A stretch of DNA of 64,000 bases from Thermoclostridium stercorarium subsp. stercorarium DSM 8532 (GTDB lineage: Bacteria; Bacillota; Clostridia; DSM-8532): positions 1,835,465-1,899,464 of the forward strand of contig NC_020134.1 of assembly GCF_000331995.1 (NCBI RefSeq), read 5' to 3'. Below the pieces are notes generated by a model, which saw only the letters and a program-made list of their open reading frames with translations, searched no databases and was not told the origin of the DNA. Shown piece after piece: positions 27,399 to 35,605 of the stretch (positions are counted from its first letter, which is position 1; every line of letters starts with the position of its first letter). A program made the position numbers and the translations under genes.

Positions 27399-27426
27399 TT
27401 GCTTTTTAAAAAATATCTGCTATAAT
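27399..27426 (+). promoter_or_regulatory. Sigma-A promoter of the T-box/thrS unit
   Basis: TTGCTT (27399-27404), 16-base spacer, TATAAT (27421-27426) with an extended TGC just before it. The T-box leader begins about 25 bases downstream. The interval 27207-27398 between the two divergent promoters shows nothing else. Confidence 0.7.
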
Positions 27427-27449
27427 ATCAAAAAAATACAAACAAATGT

Positions 27450-27683
27450 GATGACGAGGACGAGTAAATTTTGCCCAGTTTACAGAGAGGAAGTGCCGGA
27501 AGGCTGAGAGCACTTCTAAACATGGAAAATTGAAAACCCCCTCTGAGCAGTGCACCGAAACTTAAAGTAAGTGCAACCGGTGATTCCGTTATAATCACAA
27601 TGAGTGACAGCCGTTTTATATGGCTGTAATTTGGGTGGAACCGTGAGAACTGCTCTCATCCCATTGCGGGATGGGAGTTTTTT
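27450..27683 (+). promoter_or_regulatory. T-box riboswitch, threonine-type
   Basis: A transcription-attenuating leader that senses uncharged tRNA. GACGAGGACGAGTAAATT opens stem I, and AGAGAGG (about 27484-27490) can pair with CCTCT (27539-27543). The T-box core TTGGGTGGAACCGTG (27631-27645) contains the TGGA that pairs with a tRNA acceptor end. The terminator is CTCTCATCCC (27653-27662) paired with GGGATGGGAG (27668-27677) and a T-run to 27683. The likely specifier is ACC (Thr) at 27554-27556, just before GAAACTTAAAGTAAG, which agrees with the ThrRS gene downstream. The specifier call is less certain than the T-box call. Confidence 0.88.
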
Positions 27684-27842
27684 ATTATACCCGGAAGGTG
27701 GTGCTGAACTGTGAGAAAAATACTGTTTGTTACCGCCTGCTTATCTTACGACGGCAGTACGATATTTTTCGCAGACAGTTCGGGAACTATAACCCGCAGC
27801 TCATTTATCGCTTAAGTCATCGTCTGCGGAAACTGGGCAAAA
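27469..27842. repeat. Exact 13-base inverted repeat enclosing the T-box and spacer
   Basis: TTTTGCCCAGTTT at 27469-27481, inside the 5' part of T-box stem I, is perfectly complementary to AAACTGGGCAAAA at 27830-27842, shortly before the thrS ribosome site. The right copy is preceded by a second pair, CGCAGAC (27770-27776) and GTCTGCG (27822-27828). Confidence 0.75.
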
Positions 27843-27850
27843 AACGTTAA
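27698..27850 (+). other. Overlapping small reading frames between T-box and thrS, unproven
   Basis: Two frames fit this spacer. GTG 27698 to 27850 encodes 50 mostly basic residues (ending SHRLRKLGKKR). GTG 27711 to 27815 encodes 34 residues opening MRKILFVTACLSYDG, behind AAGGTGG at 27695-27701. I recognise neither. They may be leader peptides, a small protein, or chance frames in regulatory RNA. Confidence 0.25.
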
Positions 27851-27898
27851 AAGATCGGTCTCATGCCTTTAAAAAAATATTATAAGGAGTGTTTTGTC

Positions 27899-29660
27899 AT
27901 GGCTGAAATAAATGAAAGACTGCACAAAGTAAAAACACAATGGTTCTTGTTCTTGCGTGCGCCGTCGGTGAAATTTTCGGTTCGGCAAAGCTGGGTACAG
28001 GCACAGTTTCAGAGAATGAATTCTTTTATGATTTTGAGCTTCCGAGGCCCTTGGTCCCGGAAGATTTGGAACTGATAGAAAATAAAATCGTTGAACTGAT
28101 AAATAAAGGATACCAGATAACAAAAGAATCCGTTGATTTTGACAAGGCAAGGAATATTTTCAGCGGGCAGCCGTATAAACTTGAATTGCTGGGCGAAATT
28201 TGCAAAAACTCTGAAAACCCTCAAATACCGGTCTGCAAAATCGGTGAATTTTACGATTTGTGCGGCGGTCCGGTACTGTCGTCATTGAAAGAACTGAATC
28301 TGCATGCTTTCAAACTGTTAAGTTTTTCAGGAGCATACTGGAAAGGAGACGCCGGCAGACCCATGCTGCAGCGGATATACGGCACGGCATGGGAAAGTAA
28401 AGAAGAACTTAAAACGTATATCAGTAAAATTGAAGAAGCAAGTAAACGGGATCATAGAATCCTGGGCAAACAGCTTGACTTTTTCAGTTTCTCCCAGGAC
28501 GTCGGTCAGGGGCTTGTTTTATGGCATCCCAAAGGCGCTATGGTCAGATACCTTCTGGAAAAATTCAGTCAGACGGCACACGTGCTGAACGGTTATGAGT
28601 GGGTATATACACCGCATATAGGAAGGGCGGAATTATGGAAAACTTCGGGTCATCTTCAGTTCTATAAGGATTCCATGTACAACCCCATTGAAATAGACAA
28701 CGAGAAATACTATCTGAAACCCATGAGCTGTCCTTTTCATGTCATGATTTATAACAGTTCGGTGCGTTCATACCGGGATTTGCCCATTCGCTATGCCGAA
28801 TACGCCGCGGTATACAGGTACGAGCTTTCGGGAACATTACACGGACTTACAAGGGTAAGAGGGTTTACTCAGGATGACGCTCATATTATCTGCACTCCTG
28901 AGCAGGCAAATGATGAGATTTTCAATGTTCTTAAATTTTCACTTTACATTCTTCAGTCATTCGGTCTTAATGACTTTAAGGCTTATATTGCAACAAGGCC
29001 TGAGAACAAGTCCATAGGCAGTACAGATGACTGGAACAGGGCGACAGAAATATTGAAGTCCGCCGTAATCAGGGCAGGTCTGGAATATCAGATTGATGAG
29101 GGCGGCGGAGCCTTTTACGGTCCGAAAATAGATCTGAAACTGCGCGATGCCTTAGGAAGAGAGTGGCAGTGCAGTACAATCCAGTTTGACTTCAATCTTC
29201 CTGAAAGATTCAATATGAAATATGTAGGCGCTGACGGTCTGAAACATACGCCGTTGATGGTGCACAGGGCATTATTCGGCAGCATGGAAAGATTTTTTGC
29301 AATGCTCATTGAACACTACAACGGAAAATTCCCGTTGTGGCTTGCACCCGTCCAGATAGGCATTGTGCCTGTAAGCAGCCGGAATAACGATTACTGCAAA
29401 GATTTATCGGTAAAATTAAAAAAATCAGGGTTACGCGTAAGTCTTGATTCAGGCGACGATAAAATGAATGCGAAAATCAGAAAAATGGAGATGAAAAAAA
29501 CACCAATCATATTTGTTGTCGGAGACAGGGAAATTGAAAGGAAAGGTTTTTCGGTGCGCTCAGAAAAGAAGGAAATCTTGGGTTCATGACTTTCGAAAGT
29601 TTCATGGAAAAAATCAAACCTGAACTGGATATGGGAGTTCCCAGATACATTATGAATTAA
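27899..29660 (+). pseudogene. thrS: Threonyl-tRNA synthetase without TGS domain, two frame breaks
   Basis: Translation should start at ATG 27899, which has AAGGAG well placed, reading MAEINERLHKVK. Around 27931-27938 the homology jumps to another frame (TMVLVLACAVGEIFGSAKLG), as if one base were missing. That frame runs to TGA 29587-29589, while the conserved tail (MTFESFMEKIKPELDMGVPR) continues in a third frame to TAA 29660, again one base short. The TGS domain is absent. Editing-domain residues are degenerate: the HxxxH site reads (N/H)TMVL, and CxxxH near 28261-28275 reads CGGPV. The aminoacylation core is kept: zinc-type Cys in KPMSCPFH, His in QDDAHII, and HRALFGSMERF in motif 3. T-box controlled. 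Either a decaying second ThrRS or a gene with sequence errors. Confidence 0.85.
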
Positions 29661-29665
29661 CCAAT

Positions 29666-29700
29666 AAAGGCGGGTTATAAAAATAATTCCCGCCTTTTTT
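29666..29700 (+). terminator. Rho-independent terminator of thrS
   Basis: AAAGGCGGG (29666-29674) pairs with CCCGCCTTT (29689-29697), followed by TTT. The following gap to 29918 contains a GC-rich inverted repeat (CCGCCCG near 29773 with CGGGCGG near 29816) that I cannot assign to a known RNA. Confidence 0.88.
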
Positions 29701-29918
29701 ACAATGTAAAGTGAGACATGCCATCCGCGATATAACTTTCCGGCAAGCCAGTAAAATTTTACGCTTCTGCTGCCGCCCGATACGGCCTTATCCGGCAAAC
29801 GGTCAGGGAACCTGCGGGCGGCCCGATTTTAACAGTAACGCCATTCATCAGACAAACACTTTTTGAAATTTTCCAAATATTATGATAATATGCAACAACA
29901 AAAAAGGGTGGGTTAATA

Positions 29919-30827
29919 TTGCTGCCAAATAATGAATTCATAAGGCTTTCCCTGGAAATAAACCTTTTCTTTCAAAGACTTATGAAGGAGCATCTGTTCT
30001 TTATTGAAACGGCTTTAGCACCGGTTAACGCCGACTACATAGCCGAAGCCAAAAACCTGAAAGAAGAATTTGAACGCCTTCTGGCCGAAACGGTGAGTTA
30101 TTCCGACCGGGCAATCTCAGTAAACGTTATCAGTTCAAATGAACTTGTTACCCCATTTACACTGACGGCTGAAGAATTGACATCGGCTTTAACAGGCGCG
30201 GAACTCAACACCGAAATAACAAAAGCCGAATACCGGTTAACAGGGCTCACTTCAATACCGGCTGATTATTACCGGGAATCGTCGGAAAATATAGTGGGTG
30301 ATCTCAATCAAAGAACCATTAATCTTCTGGAAGAAGTAATTGCATTTCAAAAAAGAATATCCACCCTTTCGGGAGAATGCAGGATATTTATAACTCTTTA
30401 TAACGAGTTGCTGGAGCATGTCACCCACGAAGCTGATTATTACGCCGGACTTTTAAAATCGCTGCAGAAAAAGGAGCTTCCGCGGAAAACCCTTTGCGAG
30501 GAGCTTAATTTCTGGAATCATCTGATGGGAGAACATGCATTGTTTATTGACGGAATGATGGATCCGTCCGAAAGAAAACTCAAGGAAACAGCGCGGAACT
30601 TTGCCGAAGGTTTTGAAAAACTGGCAAGGGACTGCGTAAGGACTGCAGAATATCAAATAAAACGGGACAGCTTAAGCCTTACCGAAGCAATAAGGAATTT
30701 CAAAAGGGCGGGAACCGACGGAATACTAAGATGCAGAATAAAATCCATAATTCCTCCCCTTCTGGCCGATCACGTATTGCGTGAAGCGAACCATTATTTA
30801 AGACTGCTTGAAATGATTAACGGATAA
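29919..30827 (+). CDS. DUF2935 family protein
   Basis: A 302-residue all-helical soluble protein with a TTG start behind GGGTGGG. It contains two tandem DUF2935 units, each a four-helix bundle resembling ferritin or hemerythrin, with acidic/histidine motifs: KEHLFFIETALAP in the first unit, HVTHEADYYAGLL in the middle and GEHALFIDGMMDPSE in the second. The EH pairs suggest a metal site. The family is widespread in Clostridia and Bacilli, and its biochemical role is not established. Flanked by terminators on both sides, so transcribed alone. Confidence 0.88.
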   Translation: MLPNNEFIRLSLEINLFFQRLMKEHLFFIETALAPVNADYIAEAKNLKEEFERLLAETVSYSDRAISVNVISSNELVTPFTLTAEELTSALTGAELNTEITKAEYRLTGLTSIPADYYRESSENIVGDLNQRTINLLEEVIAFQKRISTLSGECRIFITLYNELLEHVTHEADYYAGLLKSLQKKELPRKTLCEELNFWNHLMGEHALFIDGMMDPSERKLKETARNFAEGFEKLARDCVRTAEYQIKRDSLSLTEAIRNFKRAGTDGILRCRIKSIIPPLLADHVLREANHYLRLLEMING

Positions 30828-30841
30828 TTATAAAAAGCACC

Positions 30842-30878
30842 GTAAAAAAGCTGGGTTTTCAGCCCGAAAACCCAGCTT
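30842..30878 (-). terminator. Terminator of the ECF sigma/repeat-protein operon
   Basis: AAGCTGGGTTTTC (30848-30860) pairs with GAAAACCCAGCTT (30866-30878) around AGCCC. On the minus strand the stem is followed by TTTTTTACGG, making a canonical terminator for the gene ending at 30939. Confidence 0.85.
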
Positions 30879-30938
30879 CGGAATCTCTTCGTCAGTAAAT
30901 TGAAAACTTGACCGGCAAATGCTCCTGGCTAACCGCTT

Positions 30939-32156
30939 TTACAATGTGTAACTGGACGCATTGATTATTTTTGAATCGCTCAAATCTCCCAAATTGGGTA
31001 TAATTGCGCTGAGTATTCCCTTTATTCCCCTGCCCGAATCGTTAATATTAACCACATCTTCCGATACTTCCTCAACGGCGCTTCGCTGCCCGGGGAAACA
31101 GTTTATGTTAACACAATCTTTGAATTCAACGCGCTCAAGTATCAGTTCTGGCGGCACATCCTCGTCTATGCTTACATTCACGCAGTCAATAACCGTGATT
31201 CCGTCCCCGTTCTGATCCAGCATACGCCTGTCGATTTTAAGGCTTACCTTATCGATTATGCATTTTCCGCGCACAAACATTAAATTTCCATAGTGGGCAT
31301 CAATTTTACAAAATGACTCTTCAAGGGATTTAGGTATTCTTACAGTCCCGGTTACATGGAGATATTCAATCTTTTCAAGTAAATCGGCGGCTTTCAAATC
31401 AATCATTAAATCGCCGTTAATAAAAAGTTTCGGGCCATATTTTATCAAAAGTGCCCGGCTGAGCTCGGAACTTCCGTTTACAAAACTGCAGCCGTCGGGA
31501 ACGGTGACTATTCCGGTTGTATCGTCGAACAGCTGCAAAGCCGCATCAACGAGGGACTCTGCAATTACTGCGTTTTTTGTGAGAAATCTCACGCCTCTGT
31601 TCACCATCTCTGCAATATCCAATGAATTATCAAGTATAACCACACGCTTTCTGGCAAAATATCTGGCATTCTTACACCTTTTAATAAACGTCCTGTCCAC
31701 AACGAAAGTATTTTTAAGCAAAATGGCGTCATCAGGATAGGTTTCTATACTGCCGTTCACTTTAAGCGAGCCCAGATATGAAGACAAACTTTCGGGGTAA
31801 ATTACCATCCCGTTAACATAAATCCCCACAAACCGTTCGAGTGCCTTTTCGGCCCCCGGTTCTATTTCCAGAGCTCCGTTAACCATCAGATACACTTTTT
31901 TGCCACCGGGATCCGATGCCGATATAACAAAACGCCCGTTCTGAATCATAATATCCACATCGGAATCCTTGTCCAATTCCACGACATCGGAACAGTTAAG
32001 GGCCACACCGTAACTGTGAAGAAGGTTCTTGGACTCGGGTGTAATAAGAATCACAGCCGAATTAATTGTAATATTCTCATAATTGGCAAGGGTTTCTTCC
32101 TTTACGTTTCTTGCGTCGCAAATGGCAGCATTGATAATAAGTTTGTTTTTTGGCAT
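30939..32156 (-). CDS. Repeat protein of unknown function, partner of an ECF sigma factor
   Basis: A 405-residue protein that I cannot assign. GGAGG precedes ATG 32156. It has no signal peptide or membrane helix. It is built from irregular short beta units in which hydrophobic strands end in VNG or similar turns, such as GIYVNGMVIYPESL, LKVNGSIETYP, LFINGDLMIDL and LHVTGTVRIPKSL. The pattern suggests a beta-solenoid, or a leucine-rich-repeat-like fold, and recalls polymer-forming scaffold proteins. It lies 17 bases after the sigma factor gene, so the two are co-expressed. A classical anti-sigma factor would have a membrane helix or zinc motif, which this lacks; it may be a target, a structural protein or a cytosolic regulator of the sigma factor. 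Confidence 0.8.
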   Translation of the reverse strand: MPKNKLIINAAICDARNVKEETLANYENITINSAVILITPESKNLLHSYGVALNCSDVVELDKDSDVDIMIQNGRFVISASDPGGKKVYLMVNGALEIEPGAEKALERFVGIYVNGMVIYPESLSSYLGSLKVNGSIETYPDDAILLKNTFVVDRTFIKRCKNARYFARKRVVILDNSLDIAEMVNRGVRFLTKNAVIAESLVDAALQLFDDTTGIVTVPDGCSFVNGSSELSRALLIKYGPKLFINGDLMIDLKAADLLEKIEYLHVTGTVRIPKSLEESFCKIDAHYGNLMFVRGKCIIDKVSLKIDRRMLDQNGDGITVIDCVNVSIDEDVPPELILERVEFKDCVNINCFPGQRSAVEEVSEDVVNINDSGRGIKGILSAIIPNLGDLSDSKIINASSYTL

Positions 32157-32173
32157 AATAATACCTCCGGATA

Positions 32174-32626
32174 TTAATTTTCATTAAAATATTTTTTTAA
32201 TCTCGCCCGTGCGGAAGCGAGTCTGGCTCTTACCGTAGAAGGCGGTATGCCGAACATCTCTCCAAGTTCGGTGGAGTTATACCCATGCAAATACCTAAGC
32301 AGAAACAGTGTACGTTCGTTTTCGGGAAGGTGACAGCACATCATTTGTACCATGACTTTTGAATAATCATCCTCACTTGCCGGTTCCTGAGCAGGCTCAA
32401 TGCTCTTTGCCAGTCTTCTTACATGATCAATAAATATGTTCTTTGCGGTACGGTATAGCCACACTCTGCACTTTGCTTCAGGCAGTTCACTGAGTATGTC
32501 GGCATTTGCCAGAGCGCGAAGGTAAGTTTCCTGGACAATGTCCTCAGCAAACGCCACGTCATGGGAAAGTGAGACACAAAAGCGCAATAATTCATTATAG
32601 AACCTGGAATAAAGCAATTTAATCAT
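32174..32626 (-). CDS. ECF-type RNA polymerase sigma factor
   Basis: A 150-residue sigma-70 family member with only regions 2 and 4. Region 2 includes DVAFAEDIVQETYLRA and KCRVWLYRTAKNIFIDHVRR; region 4 includes LPENERTLFLLRYLHGYNSTELGEMFGIPPSTVRARLASARAR, with the helix-turn-helix that binds the -35 box. It directs polymerase to a small regulon, often after envelope stress. No membrane anti-sigma gene is adjacent, only the repeat-protein gene after it. Auto-regulation is common in the family, but I cannot identify its promoter here. Confidence 0.92.
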   Translation of the reverse strand: MIKLLYSRFYNELLRFCVSLSHDVAFAEDIVQETYLRALANADILSELPEAKCRVWLYRTAKNIFIDHVRRLAKSIEPAQEPASEDDYSKVMVQMMCCHLPENERTLFLLRYLHGYNSTELGEMFGIPPSTVRARLASARARLKKYFNEN

Positions 32627-32812
32627 AATGTCTCTTCCTTCACCCTGTGCCCGTTATCCGTCATGTGCATGTAACACATTTTCACATAACTTCTGTGCCA
32701 CGGCGATGAATTTTGCATACAAATTCATCTTGGGAATATTTTCGATAATATAACGAATAAAAAGGAAAAAGTGTTGATATGAAAAAAATTTTTTAAATAT
32801 TAATTATAAATT

Positions 32813-33589
32813 CTATGAGCCGGTGGATTTATAACGGTGCATTCCGATTTTCCATAAAATGTAGCATGGTATTATAAACAAAGAACCCACGGCAGGTAAA
32901 AGCATATATAATCCGTTATCGCTTCTACCGGTAAGATATAGCAGTGGATAATACTGAAATAACGCCATCGGAACCACATATGTAAAAAATTTCAGGATTC
33001 CTTCACCGTATATTGACAAAGGATAACAGCCGAATTCCCTGCCTCCGTCGGTAAAAATGTTCATAAACTCAAGCCCTTCGGTTGTGAAAAAACAGAGTGC
33101 GGCATAAACAAGAAAAAGTCCTGAAAATATAACCACTCCGCCTGTAATCATCAGAATTAGAGTTAAGATTTTATCCAGACTCCACACAATCCCGCCGGCA
33201 GGGATTGTATACGCAAAAACTATGACAGCCTGAAGGAATCTGCCTGCTCGCGTCAGCTCAATCCTGGATGCCAAAACCTGAAATATTTCATTCCTTGGAC
33301 GCACCAAAATTCTGTCAAATTCCCCGTTTCCAAGCATGGATTGGAAAGTATCAAACCCCCGCGCAAAACATTCGACAATGGAAAATGACATCAGAACGAC
33401 GGCAAAACATAAAAGGACTTCATTGTACGAAAAATCTTTCACACTGTGAAAGCGTGACATTAAAAAATAAATTCCTAAGAACACGCCAAATGAAGTCAGA
33501 AACTGTCCTGCCACAGTCATGAAAAAAGATGTTCTATACTGCATCTGGCTTTTTACATGCATTGACAGATACTTTAAATACAACCTCAT
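32813..33589 (-). CDS. ABC-2 type exporter permease, second subunit
   Basis: About 258 residues with six membrane helices, related to the DUF990/ABC-2 permeases that pair with daunorubicin-type ATPases. The start is ATG 33589, six bases after GGGTGG; an in-frame GTG at 33598 is possible. It begins one base after the stop of the preceding permease gene, so translation is coupled. Segments such as GFDTFQSMLGNGEFDRILVR and CYPLSIYGEGILKFFTYVVP are typical of this subgroup. It exports an unknown substrate with the permease and ATPase encoded upstream. Confidence 0.88.
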   Translation of the reverse strand: MRLYLKYLSMHVKSQMQYRTSFFMTVAGQFLTSFGVFLGIYFLMSRFHSVKDFSYNEVLLCFAVVLMSFSIVECFARGFDTFQSMLGNGEFDRILVRPRNEIFQVLASRIELTRAGRFLQAVIVFAYTIPAGGIVWSLDKILTLILMITGGVVIFSGLFLVYAALCFFTTEGLEFMNIFTDGGREFGCYPLSIYGEGILKFFTYVVPMALFQYYPLLYLTGRSDNGLYMLLPAVGSLFIIPCYILWKIGMHRYKSTGS

Positions 33590-33590
33590 A

Positions 33591-34396
33591 TTACCCACCC
33601 TGTAGGACCACTTTTTTCAAAGCCTTGGTCATCCAAAGCCTTCCGACTGCTATTAAGACAATAATCCAGAAGACCTGCAGCATTATTCCGGAAAGCACAT
33701 CCTTACCTGAAATGTTACCGCCGTATATTCTTAACGGCAGGTTCTGCATTGATGCAAAAGGGGTCAGAGATATAATTTTCAGAATTTTTTCGGGGAAAAA
33801 AGGCAAAGGAATTATCGCTCCGGCTAAAAACTCGGTTAACGCCGAAAACACAATACGGACCCCTATTGGTGACACAGTATAAAACGCCGAAATATATACC
33901 AGCATATTTAATGCCGTCAGACAAAACACTGCAAGGAGCATGGATATTATAAACATGAAAAAAGCAAACAGGCTTACGGGAGGGGAGATGCCGTAGGGTT
34001 CAGGCAGAAATACTGCAACCAGAAGAATCGGTAAACAGCGTAAAGCAGCCCTTGAGAAGCGCACTGCAAGATTTTTTGTGAACCAAATATTATACAGATC
34101 CATTGGCCGGGTCAGTTCATAAGCTACATTTCCGCTCGTTATGGACATAAAAATATCATTATCGTAAAACCACGTCATGAACAACGCGAGCAAAGCCTGT
34201 TGCAGCCATATATAAGATGTCAGCTGTGAAAACTCCATCGGAAAACTCTGCGGATTCTCCGCATAAAACGCCCTGAACATCAATATTTTCTCATGGACCC
34301 CCAGGCAAATTGTGTCATAATCCCTGCATACGCGGCGGATCTGTATTGCAGGCCGTTAATAAACCTTATTCTGAAAAAACTTATATATTTTTTCAT
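33591..34396 (-). pseudogene. ABC-2 type exporter permease, first subunit, frameshifted near the N-terminus
   Basis: The true start is ATG 34396, overlapping the ATPase stop as ATGA. It reads MKKYISFFRIRFINGLQYRS, then TQFAWGSMRKY and a premature TGA near 34282. The rest of the permease (FRAFYAENPQSFPMEFSQLT onward, about 228 residues to 33591) is intact in another frame. One missing base around 34290-34297, for example in a codon pair reading Met-Glu, would join the two parts. A rescue start (TTG 34283) exists but has no ribosome site and would drop the first helix. If the break is real the exporter is probably dead; a sequencing deletion is the alternative. Confidence 0.8.
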
Positions 34397-35367
34397 ATCC
34401 CCAGTTCCTCATACAGAGATACAACTATTTCGTCTATGCTTGCTTCTGTTACCGATAAATCTTTTATATCGGCACTTTTGGAAAGCAGCTCAATCGCCTC
34501 TCGAACCGAAATCACGGAAGTATCAATTTCAAACACCGCATGACCGTCAACCTGATTAATCAGGGAAATACCGTTTGTCGAACTAAACCGGCCCTTGCCA
34601 TAATGCAGTGTTATTTTTTTCTTTTTTGAACTTTTTGACTTCATATCGGAAAGAGAACCGTCAAACAAAATCTGCCCCCTGCCGATAAGCAGTATTCTTT
34701 CAGTTAAAGCCTCAATATCCTGCATGTCATGTGTTGTAAGAATTACTGTGGTTTTCTTTTCTTGGTTCATCTTTTTAATAAAACTCCGTACGGCTATTTT
34801 GGATACGGCATCAAGCCCTATCGTAGGTTCATCAAGAAATAATATTTTGGGGTTATGAAGAAAGGATGCCGCTATTTCACAACGCATTCTTTGCCCAAGG
34901 CTAAGCTGACGGGCGGGGGTTTTTATGATGTCTTTCAGGCCAAGCAGTTCCACAAGTTCTTCCAGGTTATTTTTAAATACACGTTTGTCCACGTCATAGA
35001 TATCCTTTAAAAGCTCAAAGGAATCAATTACCGGGACATCCCACCAAAGCTGCGAACGCTGCCCGAAAACAACGCCGATGTTTCTTACATGCTCGCGGCG
35101 GTTTTTATATGGAATCAAACCGTTTATAACACATTCCCCACTGTCAGGATAAAGAATCCCGCTCATAATTTTTACCGTGGTACTTTTTCCTGCTCCGTTC
35201 GGGCCAATGTACCCTACCATTTCACCGTCATTTATTTTGAAGGAAATGTCGTGAAGGGCCTGAATATATGTACAGTTACAGGTGAATAGGGAACGGAACG
35301 CTTCTTTTAAGCCGGCATTTCGCCGTGAAACCTTAAAGGTTTTGTTAATATTGATTAATTCAATCAT
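34393..35367 (-). CDS. ABC-2 type exporter ATPase, daunorubicin/CcmA class
   Basis: A 324-residue cytoplasmic ATPase. Walker A is GPNGAGKSTTVK, the Q-loop region reads GVVFGQRSQLWWDVPV, the signature LSLGQRMRCEIA, Walker B ILFLDEPTIGLD, and the switch histidine sits in LTTHDM. The last 80 residues form the extra C-terminal domain typical of the class. The FGQRSQLWWD variant is characteristic of ATPases paired with DUF990-type permeases, in agreement with the two genes after it. It is the first gene of a three-gene operon with an ATGA overlap to the first permease. Confidence 0.93.
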   Translation of the reverse strand: MIELININKTFKVSRRNAGLKEAFRSLFTCNCTYIQALHDISFKINDGEMVGYIGPNGAGKSTTVKIMSGILYPDSGECVINGLIPYKNRREHVRNIGVVFGQRSQLWWDVPVIDSFELLKDIYDVDKRVFKNNLEELVELLGLKDIIKTPARQLSLGQRMRCEIAASFLHNPKILFLDEPTIGLDAVSKIAVRSFIKKMNQEKKTTVILTTHDMQDIEALTERILLIGRGQILFDGSLSDMKSKSSKKKKITLHYGKGRFSSTNGISLINQVDGHAVFEIDTSVISVREAIELLSKSADIKDLSVTEASIDEIVVSLYEELGI

Positions 35368-35452
35368 AATAAATCCTCTGCAGAGAAAATGAAAAAAGTG
35401 GAAAATACTAATATTTTATCACAATGGTTATGTTTATTTCTACCATTCTCTT

Positions 35453-35479
35453 TTGACAATTATGTTACAATTTTATAAA
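35453..35479 (+). promoter_or_regulatory. Possible sigma-A promoter of the serine hydrolase gene
   Basis: TTGACA (35453-35458) with TATAAA (35474-35479) at a short 15-base spacing, or TAAATT (35476-35481) at 17. The leader of about 120 bases downstream shows no known RNA element. Confidence 0.45.
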
Positions 35480-35605
35480 TTCGATTCCGGGATAAACGCC
35501 TCTGTCAAAAACTCTGTGGTAACATTGTTTAAATTGATATAAAATCATTTATGGAAATATTAAACCATTAATTGAAAGACATTCTGGTTTCAGAGGGGAT
35601 GTACA

